Position numbers and translations under genes: made by a program
Notes under the pieces: model-generated
What the model was told of the DNA's origin: nothing
The model's database searches: none
What the model saw: the letters and a program-made list of their open reading frames with translations, nothing else
In this document: positions 22,173 to 31,404 of the stretch, piece by piece
How positions within the stretch are numbered: position 1 is the first letter of the stretch
Layout: every line of letters starts with the position of its first letter
DNA from: Candidatus Cloacimonadota bacterium
GTDB lineage: Bacteria; Cloacimonadota; Cloacimonadia; Cloacimonadales; TCS61
Direction of reading: 5' to 3'
Length of the DNA: 39,450 nucleotides
Assembly (NCBI GenBank): GCA_021108315.1
Contig: JAIORE010000223.1
Coordinates: 1 to 39,450 of the forward strand

Positions 22173-23408
22173 TTATTTCATTAAGATCATTTTTTTAGAA
22201 GCTGTATATTTACCGCTTTTTAATTTGTATAGATAAACTCCTGATGATACTGTGTTTCTGTTCTCATCTCTGCCATTCCAGATAATTGATGATTGATTAT
22301 CTAATATCGAATATTGTCGAATTTTTTGTCCTTTCAGATTGTAAATTATCAATTCAGCATTTTCCGAATTTTCTGTAGTTAAAGAAAATGAAATCGTTGT
22401 AGAAGGATTGAATGGATTAGGGTAATTGCTTAGCTCGAAGTTCTTAATCAACAATTCACTCTTAGTTTCTGTCTGGTAATTCGATAAAAGATAAACACCA
22501 CTATCAGTACAAGCTAAGACGTTAATGCAATTGATCAATGGATGGGTAGTGATCATATTGATATTGGTATTTTCCAAACCATCATTTAAGAAGGTTAAAT
22601 CCCAGATATCAGGAGTCCAAATAGCTATTCCCTCATGCTCAGAATTGGGTTCTTCCCAACCAATAAAGAGATTGTTATCACAATCAAAACCTGCTGAACT
22701 CATGTTTGTAGACCAGAATTCCGTAATCCAGTTTAAGCCATAATCAACCGAACTCCATAATCCGGAAGACCATGATTCATCTGGAAAAATACCATATAAA
22801 ATCCCAGTACTCGAAAAAACAAGATCATTTAAATATACCATTGTATTTGCTGAATACCAGTTTTCTCCAGAATCATTTGAATAATAAACTCCTGAATCGG
22901 TTGAAACAACATAATTGCTTTCATACGAAACCATGTCATAACAATACTTTCCATTGAAGAATTCAACAGTTTCCCAATTTGTTCCCAATTCTGATTTGAT
23001 AAGACCTTCTTCACCACCAACATAGTAGTGATTATCGGATGGTAAATATTCAATAAATCTTGGGTTTGCAAAGTATCGGTTAATTAGAAATTCATTATTA
23101 CTAAAATTGAAGTAGTAAATACCATCAGAATCAGTTCCATCTCCCATAACGGCAAGTAAATCTGCGATTCCTAAAACTACTGCTTCTACATCCCATATCG
23201 GTAAACTTCCATAGCTAAATTCCTGCCAGTTATTATTGATATTCACCAACATTCCATTAGATGTACAGATTATCTCGTAAGCAATTCCACCACCCCAGAC
23301 ATAAAAATTGTTTGCTTCAATATCATTAGGACCGATGCTTTGCCAACTATAGGTAAATGATAAAGAAGGCAATATTAAAAGCAGGAAAAACAAATATTTC
23401 ATTTTCAT
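22173..23408 (-). CDS. Secreted beta-propeller-like protein with C-terminal sorting domain
   Basis: The protein has 411 residues with an AAGGAG site and a signal peptide (MKMKYLFFLLLILPSLSF). Mid-protein repeats carry Asp-box/BNR-type words (YYSNDSGENWYSA, WSSVDYGLNWITEF), as in sialidase-like or sortilin-like propellers. The C-terminal about 85 residues form the type IX-like sorting domain: NYPNPFNPSTTISFSLTT, IYNLKGQKIRQYS, SSGVYLYKLKSGKYTASKKM. No sialidase Arg triad or other catalytic signature is obvious. It is probably a surface-displayed binding or structural protein. The adjacent gene (23443-24666) is a full-length paralogue, pointing to tandem duplication. Confidence 0.85.
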   Translation of the reverse strand: MKMKYLFFLLLILPSLSFTYSWQSIGPNDIEANNFYVWGGGIAYEIICTSNGMLVNINNNWQEFSYGSLPIWDVEAVVLGIADLLAVMGDGTDSDGIYYFNFSNNEFLINRYFANPRFIEYLPSDNHYYVGGEEGLIKSELGTNWETVEFFNGKYCYDMVSYESNYVVSTDSGVYYSNDSGENWYSANTMVYLNDLVFSSTGILYGIFPDESWSSGLWSSVDYGLNWITEFWSTNMSSAGFDCDNNLFIGWEEPNSEHEGIAIWTPDIWDLTFLNDGLENTNINMITTHPLINCINVLACTDSGVYLLSNYQTETKSELLIKNFELSNYPNPFNPSTTISFSLTTENSENAELIIYNLKGQKIRQYSILDNQSSIIWNGRDENRNTVSSGVYLYKLKSGKYTASKKMILMK

Positions 23409-23442
23409 CTTATCTCCTTAGAAAGTTATAACTTTCGATTTT

Positions 23443-24666
23443 TTACTTCATCAAGATCATTTTTTTTGAAATTGTAAATCTACTATTTTTCAATTTATAC
23501 AGATAAATTCCTGATGAAGCTATATTTCCTTTATCGTCTCTACCATCCCAAACGATTGAAGATTGATTATTTAATATTGAATATTTTCGGATAGTTTGCC
23601 CTTTTAGATTATATATTTTTAACTCGGTATTCTCTGTGGTTAAAGAAAATGAAATCGTTGTGGAAGGATTGAATGGGTTAGGGTAATTATCTAAAGCTAT
23701 ATCTATATGATTTAAGGTCTCAATCTCAGAATTCGTAATTTCAAAATCATAGCACATATAAGCACCAGACATTGTGCAACAAACAATATTCAGACAATCA
23801 ATCATATCATTAGTACTGAATTTATTTATCTGTAGATTTCCTAAACCTTCGTTCATCATATTAATTTGATGTGTTTCAGAATCATACTGAGCGACTCCCT
23901 CCCAATCCCACGATTCTTGCCATCCGATGAAAATTCTGCCATCCATAAAATATACAGCGTTCAAGTTATCAACATAATATTCAAATTGCCAATGGTCTCC
24001 ATAATCCTCCGATGACCACAATCCTGAAGAATTTGAATAACCTCCGAAAACACCATAAAGTTTATCATTATAATCATAAGCAAGATCAATCATTCCCAGA
24101 TTTGTGACGATGTGAGAAGATTCTTGCCAAGTTTCTCCATTGTCATCTGAAATATAAATTGCAGTAGGCATATCGGTTTTTGTTGCAACAAAGTGAGAAC
24201 CATTTGTAATCATTGATTCTATCTTCATTCCGTTAAAAAAAGGGATTTCTGTCCAACTTAAACAATCAGAAGAAAATAATATTCCATATTCAAATCCAAC
24301 ATAAAAGCCATCATTTGTACGGTAGATGAAATTGGGTTTAACAACATAGTCCATAAGCTCAAATTCAAAGGAATTTGTATCAAATTTATAAAGTCCATCT
24401 GACCAACTTCCGCCATTACATAAGACTATTAGAAATTCCGGATGAATTTCATCTACATCAACGACGGGAAGCTCTCCAACGCTATAAAACTGCCAATTTT
24501 GATTCCAACCAGTGTAAAATCCGTGATCTGTACAGAAAACATCTCCGATAGATGTTGTTTTGTAATTCAAGATATTTTCGCCCATAGGTCCGATTTGATT
24601 CCATTCATAAGAAAAACAAGAAATAATTGTAATTAGGAATGCGGTAAATACCATTTTTTTAAACAT
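23443..24666 (-). CDS. Secreted beta-propeller-like protein with C-terminal sorting domain (paralogue)
   Basis: The protein has 407 residues. The ATG at 24666 follows GGAGG; an in-frame ATG four codons earlier overlaps that ribosome site and is unlikely. A signal peptide (MFKKMVFTAFLITIISCFSY) is followed by the same framework as its neighbour (YEWNQIGP here, YSWQSIGP there). Asp-box words are present (YISDDNGETWQES, WSSEDYGDHWQFEY), and MMNEGLGNLQINKFSTND matches FLNDGLENTNINMITTHP there. The sorting domain starts at NYPNPFNPSTT and ends KKMILMK. Divergence across the whole length indicates an old duplication. Function beyond surface location is unknown. Confidence 0.85.
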   Translation of the reverse strand: MFKKMVFTAFLITIISCFSYEWNQIGPMGENILNYKTTSIGDVFCTDHGFYTGWNQNWQFYSVGELPVVDVDEIHPEFLIVLCNGGSWSDGLYKFDTNSFEFELMDYVVKPNFIYRTNDGFYVGFEYGILFSSDCLSWTEIPFFNGMKIESMITNGSHFVATKTDMPTAIYISDDNGETWQESSHIVTNLGMIDLAYDYNDKLYGVFGGYSNSSGLWSSEDYGDHWQFEYYVDNLNAVYFMDGRIFIGWQESWDWEGVAQYDSETHQINMMNEGLGNLQINKFSTNDMIDCLNIVCCTMSGAYMCYDFEITNSEIETLNHIDIALDNYPNPFNPSTTISFSLTTENTELKIYNLKGQTIRKYSILNNQSSIVWDGRDDKGNIASSGIYLYKLKNSRFTISKKMILMK

Positions 24667-24779
24667 AATAACCTCCATTGTTAAATTATAAATTTGAAAA
24701 AGATATTAATTTTTTCTACAACAACCAGCAACAGATTTAATCATTTTTTCAAATTCTTCCTATTTCCTTCTTCTCATCT

Positions 24780-24866
24780 AAAGTGAGGGATGATTCCAGT
24801 CTTTTTTCTTCCTGCTTTTCTTATGTTCCTTCTCTTGGATTTAAGAGAAGGGCAGCAGGATGAGTT
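24780..24866. repeat. Structured repeat, CTTCTCTT...AAGAGAAGG hairpin, copy 2
   Basis: In the 300-base spacer between two secreted-protein genes, CTGCTTTTCTTATGTTCCTT followed by CTCTTGGATTTAAGAGAAGG matches 37870-37912 closely. The spacer otherwise holds a poly-pyrimidine stretch and no gene. Confidence 0.6.
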
Positions 24867-24966
24867 TTAAAGAAGAAACAGTTTATCATAATCTTGATAA
24901 ATTCTATTTTTCTAAACTAATATCTACCTTTTTTACTATTCACTATTCGTTATTCACTGGATGTCA

Positions 24967-26538
24967 CTATTTTAATAAAATCATTTTTTTTAAATCCGAA
25001 TATTTGTCATTTTTCAGTTTATACAAATATATTCCTGAAGAAACAAATTTATTATTGTTGTCGGTTCCGTTCCAGACAACTTCATTAATTCCCAATTTCT
25101 CCCGAATGCTTTCGGGACTAATTTCTAATTCTTTTATCTTCTGTCCTTTAATGTTGTAGATTTCAATTCGAGTGTTCTTAAAATCCCGAGTCGGGTTTTG
25201 ATCCAAAACTCGACTCGGGATTTTAAACAAAATCGTCGTGCTTGGATTAAATGGATTGGGATAATTTGAAAGATAGAATTCCATTTTGTCTGGAATAGTA
25301 GTTGGGTCTAATAATGAAAGGTTTTCAATTGCAAAATTCATCGTTTCATCATCTGAAATTGAAATTTCCTGGATTTGAGTTGTATAATTCAGTTTTGTTA
25401 TCATTATCTGATAATTATCAGGAACAATATGTTGGATTTCAAAAAAGCCGAAATGATTGGTTTGGCAGTATCCGCTTATTTCTCCCAGATCATTAAGTAA
25501 AATCACAGATACATTTTGAATCTGATTTCCATGTAAATCTGTTACAAATCCATCCAAAGATAAAACTCCGAAGATGTTGTTTTGCTTGATCTCAAAATTA
25601 ATATCTTCTACATTTCCTTCAATATTTATTGTGAAAGCAGATTCCCAATCAAATATATTTTGAGGAAATACAGGTGGTGAGAAATCTGAGACTGCGTAGC
25701 AATGATAAGTTCCATTATTTAATCCTGAAATGATAAAACTTCCATCTGATTTCATTAATGTAGCTTTTTCCCAATCGTCTTCTTCGCTTGAAACAGATAT
25801 AAAAACGGGATATTCAGGTATTTCTCCATCATCAAAAATAATACCACTGAGATAATTTCCCCAACTATCCAGCTCTTCATAATTAAAATCATAATTTTCG
25901 CTATATTGCTCAATATGGACTATATCAGCATCTAAAAAAGCATTTGAATTATTATAAAACAATACTTCATAAAACAAATTTTCCGTGAGATGAGATACTG
26001 CAAAAATATAATCTCCGGAAGGGATATTAGTTTGATAAAAGCCTGCTTCATTAGTGATAGTAGTTTCAAATGAATAAAAATTTTGCTTCAAAGAAATGAT
26101 GTCAAATCTAACTTCCGGTAAACTATCTGTATTATAATCACTTACTACACCACTCAATTCATAAGTCAGAGGATTTGATAAGGTAAAATCAATGTTTTCA
26201 ATATATGAATCTTCCGTTAGTGTAAAAATATCAGCATTTTGCCAATTGAGAGAATTATTATAGTAAACGGTATCAAAAAGAGGAGCAAATGCATAAATAA
26301 TATAATTCCCAGCAGGAATATTTTCGATTAGATATGTGTTTTCTAAAAAGGTTTCAGAAATAATCGGTTCTTGTTGCCAAGTTGGAAAGAATGAACCGTT
26401 ATCTTCTGACATTTCGATAATTACAACATTTGCATTTATAACCTGATTTCCGGTTTCATTTACAATAGAACCAGTGATAGTTGCCGAGAACAGCAAACGA
26501 AAACTGAAAATCACCAGAAATAACAAACGGTTTTTCAT
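24967..26538 (-). CDS. Secreted protein with carboxypeptidase-regulatory-like repeats and interrupted sorting domain
   Basis: The protein has 523 residues. The ATG at 26538 follows GAGG and begins a signal peptide (MKNRLLFLVIFSFRLLFS); the longer frame to 26622 is translated dispersed repeat. Four beta-sandwich repeats of the CarboxypepD-regulatory type follow (ITGSIVNETGNQVINANVVI, YELSGVVSDYNTDSLPEVRF, YLSGIIFDDGEIPEYP, LDGFVTDLHGNQIQNVSVIL). The sorting domain begins NYPNPFNPSTTILFK and ends SSGIYLYKLKND...KKMILLK. Relative to the three neighbouring proteins it has extra residues, IPSRVLDQNPTRDFK, encoded exactly by the palindromic repeat at 25180-25224. Another few lie in ISPESIREKLG, over the palindrome at 25101-25116. 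The frame stays open, so the domain may tolerate both. It is probably surface attached and of unknown role. Confidence 0.87.
   Translation of the reverse strand: MKNRLLFLVIFSFRLLFSATITGSIVNETGNQVINANVVIIEMSEDNGSFFPTWQQEPIISETFLENTYLIENIPAGNYIIYAFAPLFDTVYYNNSLNWQNADIFTLTEDSYIENIDFTLSNPLTYELSGVVSDYNTDSLPEVRFDIISLKQNFYSFETTITNEAGFYQTNIPSGDYIFAVSHLTENLFYEVLFYNNSNAFLDADIVHIEQYSENYDFNYEELDSWGNYLSGIIFDDGEIPEYPVFISVSSEEDDWEKATLMKSDGSFIISGLNNGTYHCYAVSDFSPPVFPQNIFDWESAFTINIEGNVEDINFEIKQNNIFGVLSLDGFVTDLHGNQIQNVSVILLNDLGEISGYCQTNHFGFFEIQHIVPDNYQIMITKLNYTTQIQEISISDDETMNFAIENLSLLDPTTIPDKMEFYLSNYPNPFNPSTTILFKIPSRVLDQNPTRDFKNTRIEIYNIKGQKIKELEISPESIREKLGINEVVWNGTDNNNKFVSSGIYLYKLKNDKYSDLKKMILLK
25101..25116. 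repeat. CCCGAATGCTTTCGGG palindrome inside coding sequence
   Basis: Six-base arms CCCGAA/TTCGGG enclose TGCT. It encodes part of SPESIREK in the sorting domain of the gene at 24967-26538. A one-mismatch relative is at 6667-6682. Confidence 0.65.
25180..25224. repeat. GACTCGGGATTTT inverted pair inserted in coding sequence
   Basis: AAAATCCCGAGTCGGGTTTT and CAAAACTCGACTCGGGATTT face each other with three to four bases between. The 45-base unit is a multiple of three and adds 15 residues without breaking the frame. The same facing pair occurs at 31079-31156 with a longer spacer. Confidence 0.8.
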
Positions 26539-26887
26539 AATTACCTCAATTTTTAATTTTGCATCTAATAAAACTAACAAAAAATTTAACCACAGAGCAC
26601 ACAGAGAGCACAGAGAAAACACAGAGGAGTACGGCTTTAGCCGGGAGGTGTGTTTCTTTCTTCATCATATTCGCATAATCCATACCAATAACAAAAAATA
26701 TCAAAGAAATTTGTAACTACATAAATCATAGAGAGATAGATAGGAAAAACTAAGAAGAGGAAATTTCGGGAAGAGTCATTAAGGACACGAATAAAATTAC
26801 TCCAAATGCAATATTCTTTTTGAATATCAGTACAACAAAGGGAAAGAATGATATTAGCCGAAGAGACATATAGGACACATAGAGACA
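26539..26887. other. Intergenic spacer built largely of dispersed repeats
   Basis: It holds an ACCACAGAGCACACAGAG-type repeat (26588-26628), a hairpin ACGGCTTTAGCCGG (26631-26644) and, at the far end, GACATATAGGACACATAGAG (26863-26884), a relative of the first. A minus frame of 83 codons (26637-26888) runs through these repeats and has no ribosome site or recognisable family, so I do not call it. No other gene is seen. Confidence 0.6.
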
Positions 26888-29800
26888 TTAAAGACTCTTC
26901 GACTTGTCCAATATACGATATATCTGTTTTCTTTCGATTTTTCCTAATAAACCGGCTTTATTTATTTTGTTATCTGTTTTTTCTAATAGTTTTTTTACAT
27001 ATTGTTGATCAAGACGGTCTACAAAGTCTTTTCTAAAGTTTTTGTAATCCGACCATATTATTGGAATATGATCTGTAATAGAATAAGAAAGATCTTCAGA
27101 ATTTACTTCAAAATCTTCAGAATTTAAAATATCATTATTAGAAAGCAAAACTGCTTTTTCAATCTCATTTTCCAATTCTCTCACATTTCCTTGCCAATCT
27201 TTATTTTGAAGTAATTTTATAGTTTGTTGTGATATTCCTCTTATTTTTTTGTTAAATTTTAAATTGAATTTTTCAATAAAATAGTTTATTAATAATGGAA
27301 TATCATCTTTGCGTTCCTTTAAAGAAGGTGTTGAAATCCGAATTACTTTGAGCCGGTAATAGAGGTCTTCTCTAAAATTGTTTGTTTCTATCAATTTATC
27401 CAAATTTTTATTTGTAGCAGCAAGCACTCGAATATTTACCGGAATTTCTTGGGAAGATCCAAGTGGGGTGATTTTTCTCTCTTGAATAACTCGTAAAATT
27501 TTTGCTTGCAAATCATAAGGAAGTTCCGAAATTTCATCTAAAAAAAGTGTTCCTTCATTTGCTGATTCGATTGTCCCTTTTTTATCTTGAGAAGCTCCGG
27601 TGAAAGCTCCTTTTTTATAGCCGAATAATTCACTTTCGATCAAATCTTTGGGAATAGCAGCACAGTTCAAAGCAATGAATGGTTTGGATGGTGCATAATT
27701 TCGATGTAATGCTCTAGCAATAAGTTCTTTTCCACTTCCGGTAGCTCCTTCAATCAGCACATTGACATTGTGTTTTCCTACAGCTTGAATCAAAAGAAAT
27801 ATCTCACGCATTTTTTTACTGATTCCAATGATTTCACCATATGTTTGCGATTTTTCAAGAGTGCTGATCTCAATGTTATCATTCACTCTTCTAATTAATT
27901 CAGACCTTTCCAAAGCGGATTGAGCTTGAATCATCAGTGTTTTCAAAATTTGTCTGTCATCCGGAGAAAATTCTCGTTCATTAGTATCATCAGCATATAT
28001 CACACCAATTATCTCTTGATTGGAAAAAACGGGGAAACAAAATGCTGTTCGCAATCCCAATCCAAAAATACTGGAATTAAAATCGAAAGGAATGTCCTCT
28101 TGAAGGTTTGTAAAAAATTTTAATTTGCTTTCTGAAACTGTTTCTTTTAGAATTGTTTTACTTATTCGCAGTGAGTTTAAGTCTAATAAATGCAGGTTGT
28201 TATCAATTCCTAAGATAGGTTCGATATTTTTATTATTGTAATGAAAATAAATTGTTCTTTCTAATTTCCCAATTTCTATCAACCCTTTTAAAACAGATTC
28301 CAAAGTCGCTTGATAATCTTGCTGTTTATGGATATTTGTTATGGTTTCCCAAAGTTCAGGAAGATGAACCGGTAATTTATTTTTTTTATTTCGGGAATTT
28401 AAAATATTTTCTAATGGTAGGAATGAATGAACCTTGAGAGTTTCGTTGATATTTAAAAAAAGTTTATCATCATCCCAATTGCAATGATATAAAAGAAAAT
28501 AGGATAATTCTAAATATTGAAAAATATCTCCGGCTCTGAGCAATTTATTAAGATGCTTAATTATCATCGTGGTGTCATTTTTTAAAATGGAAATTAATAT
28601 TTTATCCGAACTTTTTTCTGCAATTATCGAAGTTTTATGAAAATATTTGTGTTGATAAGCTTGAAAAAAAAGCTCCTTTTCATTTCCCGATTGAATTTTA
28701 TGCACTTGAAGTTTAAATATTTTATCTTTTTCGGATGAATCTAATAAGCAAAGTAAGAAATATATTTTGGGAATAACTTGATTTTCTAACTGTGGATTCT
28801 CGCTTAATTTTGGATGTTTCGCCAATTGAATTAATATTTTTTCAAAATCAATGCTTTTACCAAGAGCTATTTGACAGGTGATTGCCATCAAATCTGCTAA
28901 TATTTGAAATTGAAAACGATTGTATTTTGCTGAAAGTTCAGCAGCTTTTCGAGCAAAGAGTAAACTTTTTTTCCATTCTCCCATAGTTTGATTCACTTCT
29001 GCTAGATTCAAACTCGCTATAGCGATATAGGCTTTATCATTTTCTTTTTCTGCGAGATTCAGTATTTCAAGAAATTCTTGTTCAGCTTTTTTCCACTTAT
29101 TTAATTTTAAGAGGACAGAAGCATAGTTATTTTGAGCTCGAAGTAACGATTTAATTTCATTATTTTTCCTAAAAATCTTTGTAGCCTTTCTGTAGATTCG
29201 CAGTGCTTCTTCAAATTTTTTCATCTCTTCCAAGACAATAGCTTTATCCACTTGAATGATTGCCCTCTCAATATTTTCAGTTTTTTCTTCCAATTCGTTA
29301 TAAATATTCAGAGCTTCTTCTTTTTGATTCAGAATTCTATACAGAAATGCTTCTTTTTTGGATAATTTATTTGATAGTTCTATATTTTGAAATTTACTTT
29401 TCAACCAATTTAAGAAAGAAAGTGCCGAATGATAGTAGTGTTTTTGAATGTATTCTGTTATCTCTTTTTCCCAGAAGGCAAGAGCTTTTTCTTTTTGATT
29501 ATTACGATAAGCCAAGATTCCGCTGATTTTATAGAGATTCATCTCTTCTGAAAATTTTAGAGCTTTTTCGAATATTTTTTTTGAAATTTTTGTTTTATTT
29601 ACATTTTGAGATAAAGACGATAAATAATTTCCGTCATAAATTATTTGATATTTTTCGACTGCTTCTCGAAAACAATCGTTAAAATTATCAATAACTTTCA
29701 TTGCAAAAAAATAGGGGAGAGGTGTACCAATAAAGTTTAAAAAATCTACTAAAATGTTTTCTGAAACTGCTGAAACTTTTTTACTAAATTGCTCAATTAA

Positions 29801-31066
29801 TATTTTTCTGCACTCAAAAATACTCATTTTTTTGTACAATTTAAACAAATACTTTGCTTGAACTCTATCTGTTTGCAGCAAATTTATCAACGAAATATAT
29901 TCATTAGTATTGACAAAATGGATATTTTTTTGTTCAATAATTCTCAAAATAAAAATTCCAGTTTCAATTTGAGTTAATTGTTCAAAAGCATCAGAAGGAT
30001 AGTTTTGAATATCTCGAATAAGAAGGAAGAAATGCTTTTCAGTTTTTTTAATAAAACTTATTAAACTTGGAAAATTATTTATATTTTTTTTACAAATTGA
30101 TGTAATATTCTTATAAAACTGTTGCGGTTGTGAAATGAAATCTGATTCTTTTAAAATTATCAATAGTTTATTATACGAGGAAACTCTGAGTGAAAATAGA
30201 TTAATAATTTGTTCTATTCCATCAAAAGGATGAATTTCCAAATAGTTATTTTTAGTAAGTTTTTCTGCACTTCGCAATTGTGAAGGAAAAATATGATTTT
30301 TGATAATTAATGTATTATTTTTTTCTAATGAATATCCTGCTTTTTCACAAAAAAAATCTGAGATTTCCTGTATTGATGGTCGCCCTGATGGGTCAAAGGC
30401 TATCATACTTTTTATGAAAGAATCTATTAAAAGTTTTTCGCTAATTGCCTTTTTCCACTTATTTTTATCAGATAATAAATTTTTATATGAATCTGGAGAA
30501 TGTTTATCAGAGATGAAAAATCCTTCCATAAAATAAATGGTTAAAATTCCCAGTGCGAAAATATCTGCTTTGAACTGATTTTTATTATATAAGAGTTTTT
30601 CTGGAGCAGCGTAAGACAAAGTTCCTCTAAAATGCTCATCTTGAAAAAGGTTCACGGTAGCAAGACCAAGGTCAATAAGGTATGGTTCATTTCTGTTGAT
30701 GATAATATTTTCTGCTTTTATATCATTGATGCAAATGCCGGTGGAATGAATTTGAGCTATGAGATTTGTTATTTCACTTAGAATTTTATATTTTTGTTTT
30801 TCTGTGAAAAGATTTTCAAATTTAAGCTGATCACCTTCAATATATTTCAAAATGAGAGAAGGAACAGGTTTTTCTGTGAATTCAACAGCTTTAACAATAT
30901 GTTCATCTTTGAATTGCTTGATAAACATAAATTCACGCATAGCTTCAGAATAGGTTAGGTTAATGAATTCCTTTTTTACAAAAAGTTCGGAATGGTTGTT
31001 TTTTACTAGAAACACATTTGAAAATGTTCCTTTTCCAAGTTTTTTTATTATTTGATATTTTTTCAT
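26888..31066 (-). CDS. Ser/Thr protein kinase - TPR - GAF - sigma-54 activator fusion
   Basis: The protein has 1392 residues from the ATG at 31066; an in-frame ATG 13 codons earlier would translate a palindromic repeat, and neither has a clear ribosome site. Residues 1-245 are a kinase: GKGTFSNV, lysine in FVKK (K31), catalytic INDIKAEN with D115, K117 and N120 kept but the His-Arg of HRD lost, IDLG (D132) and APE. Helical TPR-like repeats fill about 470-760 (EEALRIYRKATKIFR; WKKAEQEFLEILNLAE). A GAF domain spans about 915-1070. The AAA+ domain has GATGSGKE at 1107, GAFTGA at 1153-1158 (contact to sigma-54) and LFLDEI. A Fis-type helix-turn-helix ends the protein (NKAGLLGKIERKQIYRIL). It should drive sigma-54 promoters in response to kinase, TPR or GAF signals. 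Confidence 0.92.
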   Translation of the reverse strand: MKKYQIIKKLGKGTFSNVFLVKNNHSELFVKKEFINLTYSEAMREFMFIKQFKDEHIVKAVEFTEKPVPSLILKYIEGDQLKFENLFTEKQKYKILSEITNLIAQIHSTGICINDIKAENIIINRNEPYLIDLGLATVNLFQDEHFRGTLSYAAPEKLLYNKNQFKADIFALGILTIYFMEGFFISDKHSPDSYKNLLSDKNKWKKAISEKLLIDSFIKSMIAFDPSGRPSIQEISDFFCEKAGYSLEKNNTLIIKNHIFPSQLRSAEKLTKNNYLEIHPFDGIEQIINLFSLRVSSYNKLLIILKESDFISQPQQFYKNITSICKKNINNFPSLISFIKKTEKHFFLLIRDIQNYPSDAFEQLTQIETGIFILRIIEQKNIHFVNTNEYISLINLLQTDRVQAKYLFKLYKKMSIFECRKILIEQFSKKVSAVSENILVDFLNFIGTPLPYFFAMKVIDNFNDCFREAVEKYQIIYDGNYLSSLSQNVNKTKISKKIFEKALKFSEEMNLYKISGILAYRNNQKEKALAFWEKEITEYIQKHYYHSALSFLNWLKSKFQNIELSNKLSKKEAFLYRILNQKEEALNIYNELEEKTENIERAIIQVDKAIVLEEMKKFEEALRIYRKATKIFRKNNEIKSLLRAQNNYASVLLKLNKWKKAEQEFLEILNLAEKENDKAYIAIASLNLAEVNQTMGEWKKSLLFARKAAELSAKYNRFQFQILADLMAITCQIALGKSIDFEKILIQLAKHPKLSENPQLENQVIPKIYFLLCLLDSSEKDKIFKLQVHKIQSGNEKELFFQAYQHKYFHKTSIIAEKSSDKILISILKNDTTMIIKHLNKLLRAGDIFQYLELSYFLLYHCNWDDDKLFLNINETLKVHSFLPLENILNSRNKKNKLPVHLPELWETITNIHKQQDYQATLESVLKGLIEIGKLERTIYFHYNNKNIEPILGIDNNLHLLDLNSLRISKTILKETVSESKLKFFTNLQEDIPFDFNSSIFGLGLRTAFCFPVFSNQEIIGVIYADDTNEREFSPDDRQILKTLMIQAQSALERSELIRRVNDNIEISTLEKSQTYGEIIGISKKMREIFLLIQAVGKHNVNVLIEGATGSGKELIARALHRNYAPSKPFIALNCAAIPKDLIESELFGYKKGAFTGASQDKKGTIESANEGTLFLDEISELPYDLQAKILRVIQERKITPLGSSQEIPVNIRVLAATNKNLDKLIETNNFREDLYYRLKVIRISTPSLKERKDDIPLLINYFIEKFNLKFNKKIRGISQQTIKLLQNKDWQGNVRELENEIEKAVLLSNNDILNSEDFEVNSEDLSYSITDHIPIIWSDYKNFRKDFVDRLDQQYVKKLLEKTDNKINKAGLLGKIERKQIYRILDKSKSL

Positions 31067-31078
31067 AAGCAACCAGCT

Positions 31079-31156
31079 AAATCCCGAGTCGGATTTTGTG
31101 TACATTCATCAATATTTAAGATTAACTGTTAGTGCAAAACTCGACTTGAGATTTTT
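31079..31156. repeat. GACTCGGGATTTT inverted pair at 5' end of kinase-activator gene
   Basis: AAATCCCGAGTCGGATTTTG (31079-31098) and CAAAACTCGACTTGAGATTT (31135-31154) face each other across 36 bases. The first arm ends 13 bases upstream of the chosen start and would be translated if the earlier ATG were used. The rest of the 338-base spacer (31157-31404) holds a short copy of CTGAACTATGATTTGTATG (31279-31297) and no gene. Confidence 0.75.
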
Positions 31157-31404
31157 ATCTCAGATTATTTTAAAATTTCCGGATTTTTGCATTTTTTAAA
31201 TTGAATTATTTATTGTAAAGGAAAAATGTGACAAATAGGACACAATGGTCAAATTATAAATTTGAAATGAGAAAATGTCTGAACTATGATTTGTATGATT
31301 AATTGATTTTCAAGATTTAAAAAATCAACACTTTATTTCTCGTTCTTCACCACCAACCAACAAGCGATTTCAGCTTCTTTTCATTATTCACTATTCATTA
31401 TTAG

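Noticed and set aside
26637..26888. 83-codon minus-strand frame in the spacer
   Set aside because: It runs through dispersed repeats at both ends, has no ribosome site and no recognisable sequence pattern.
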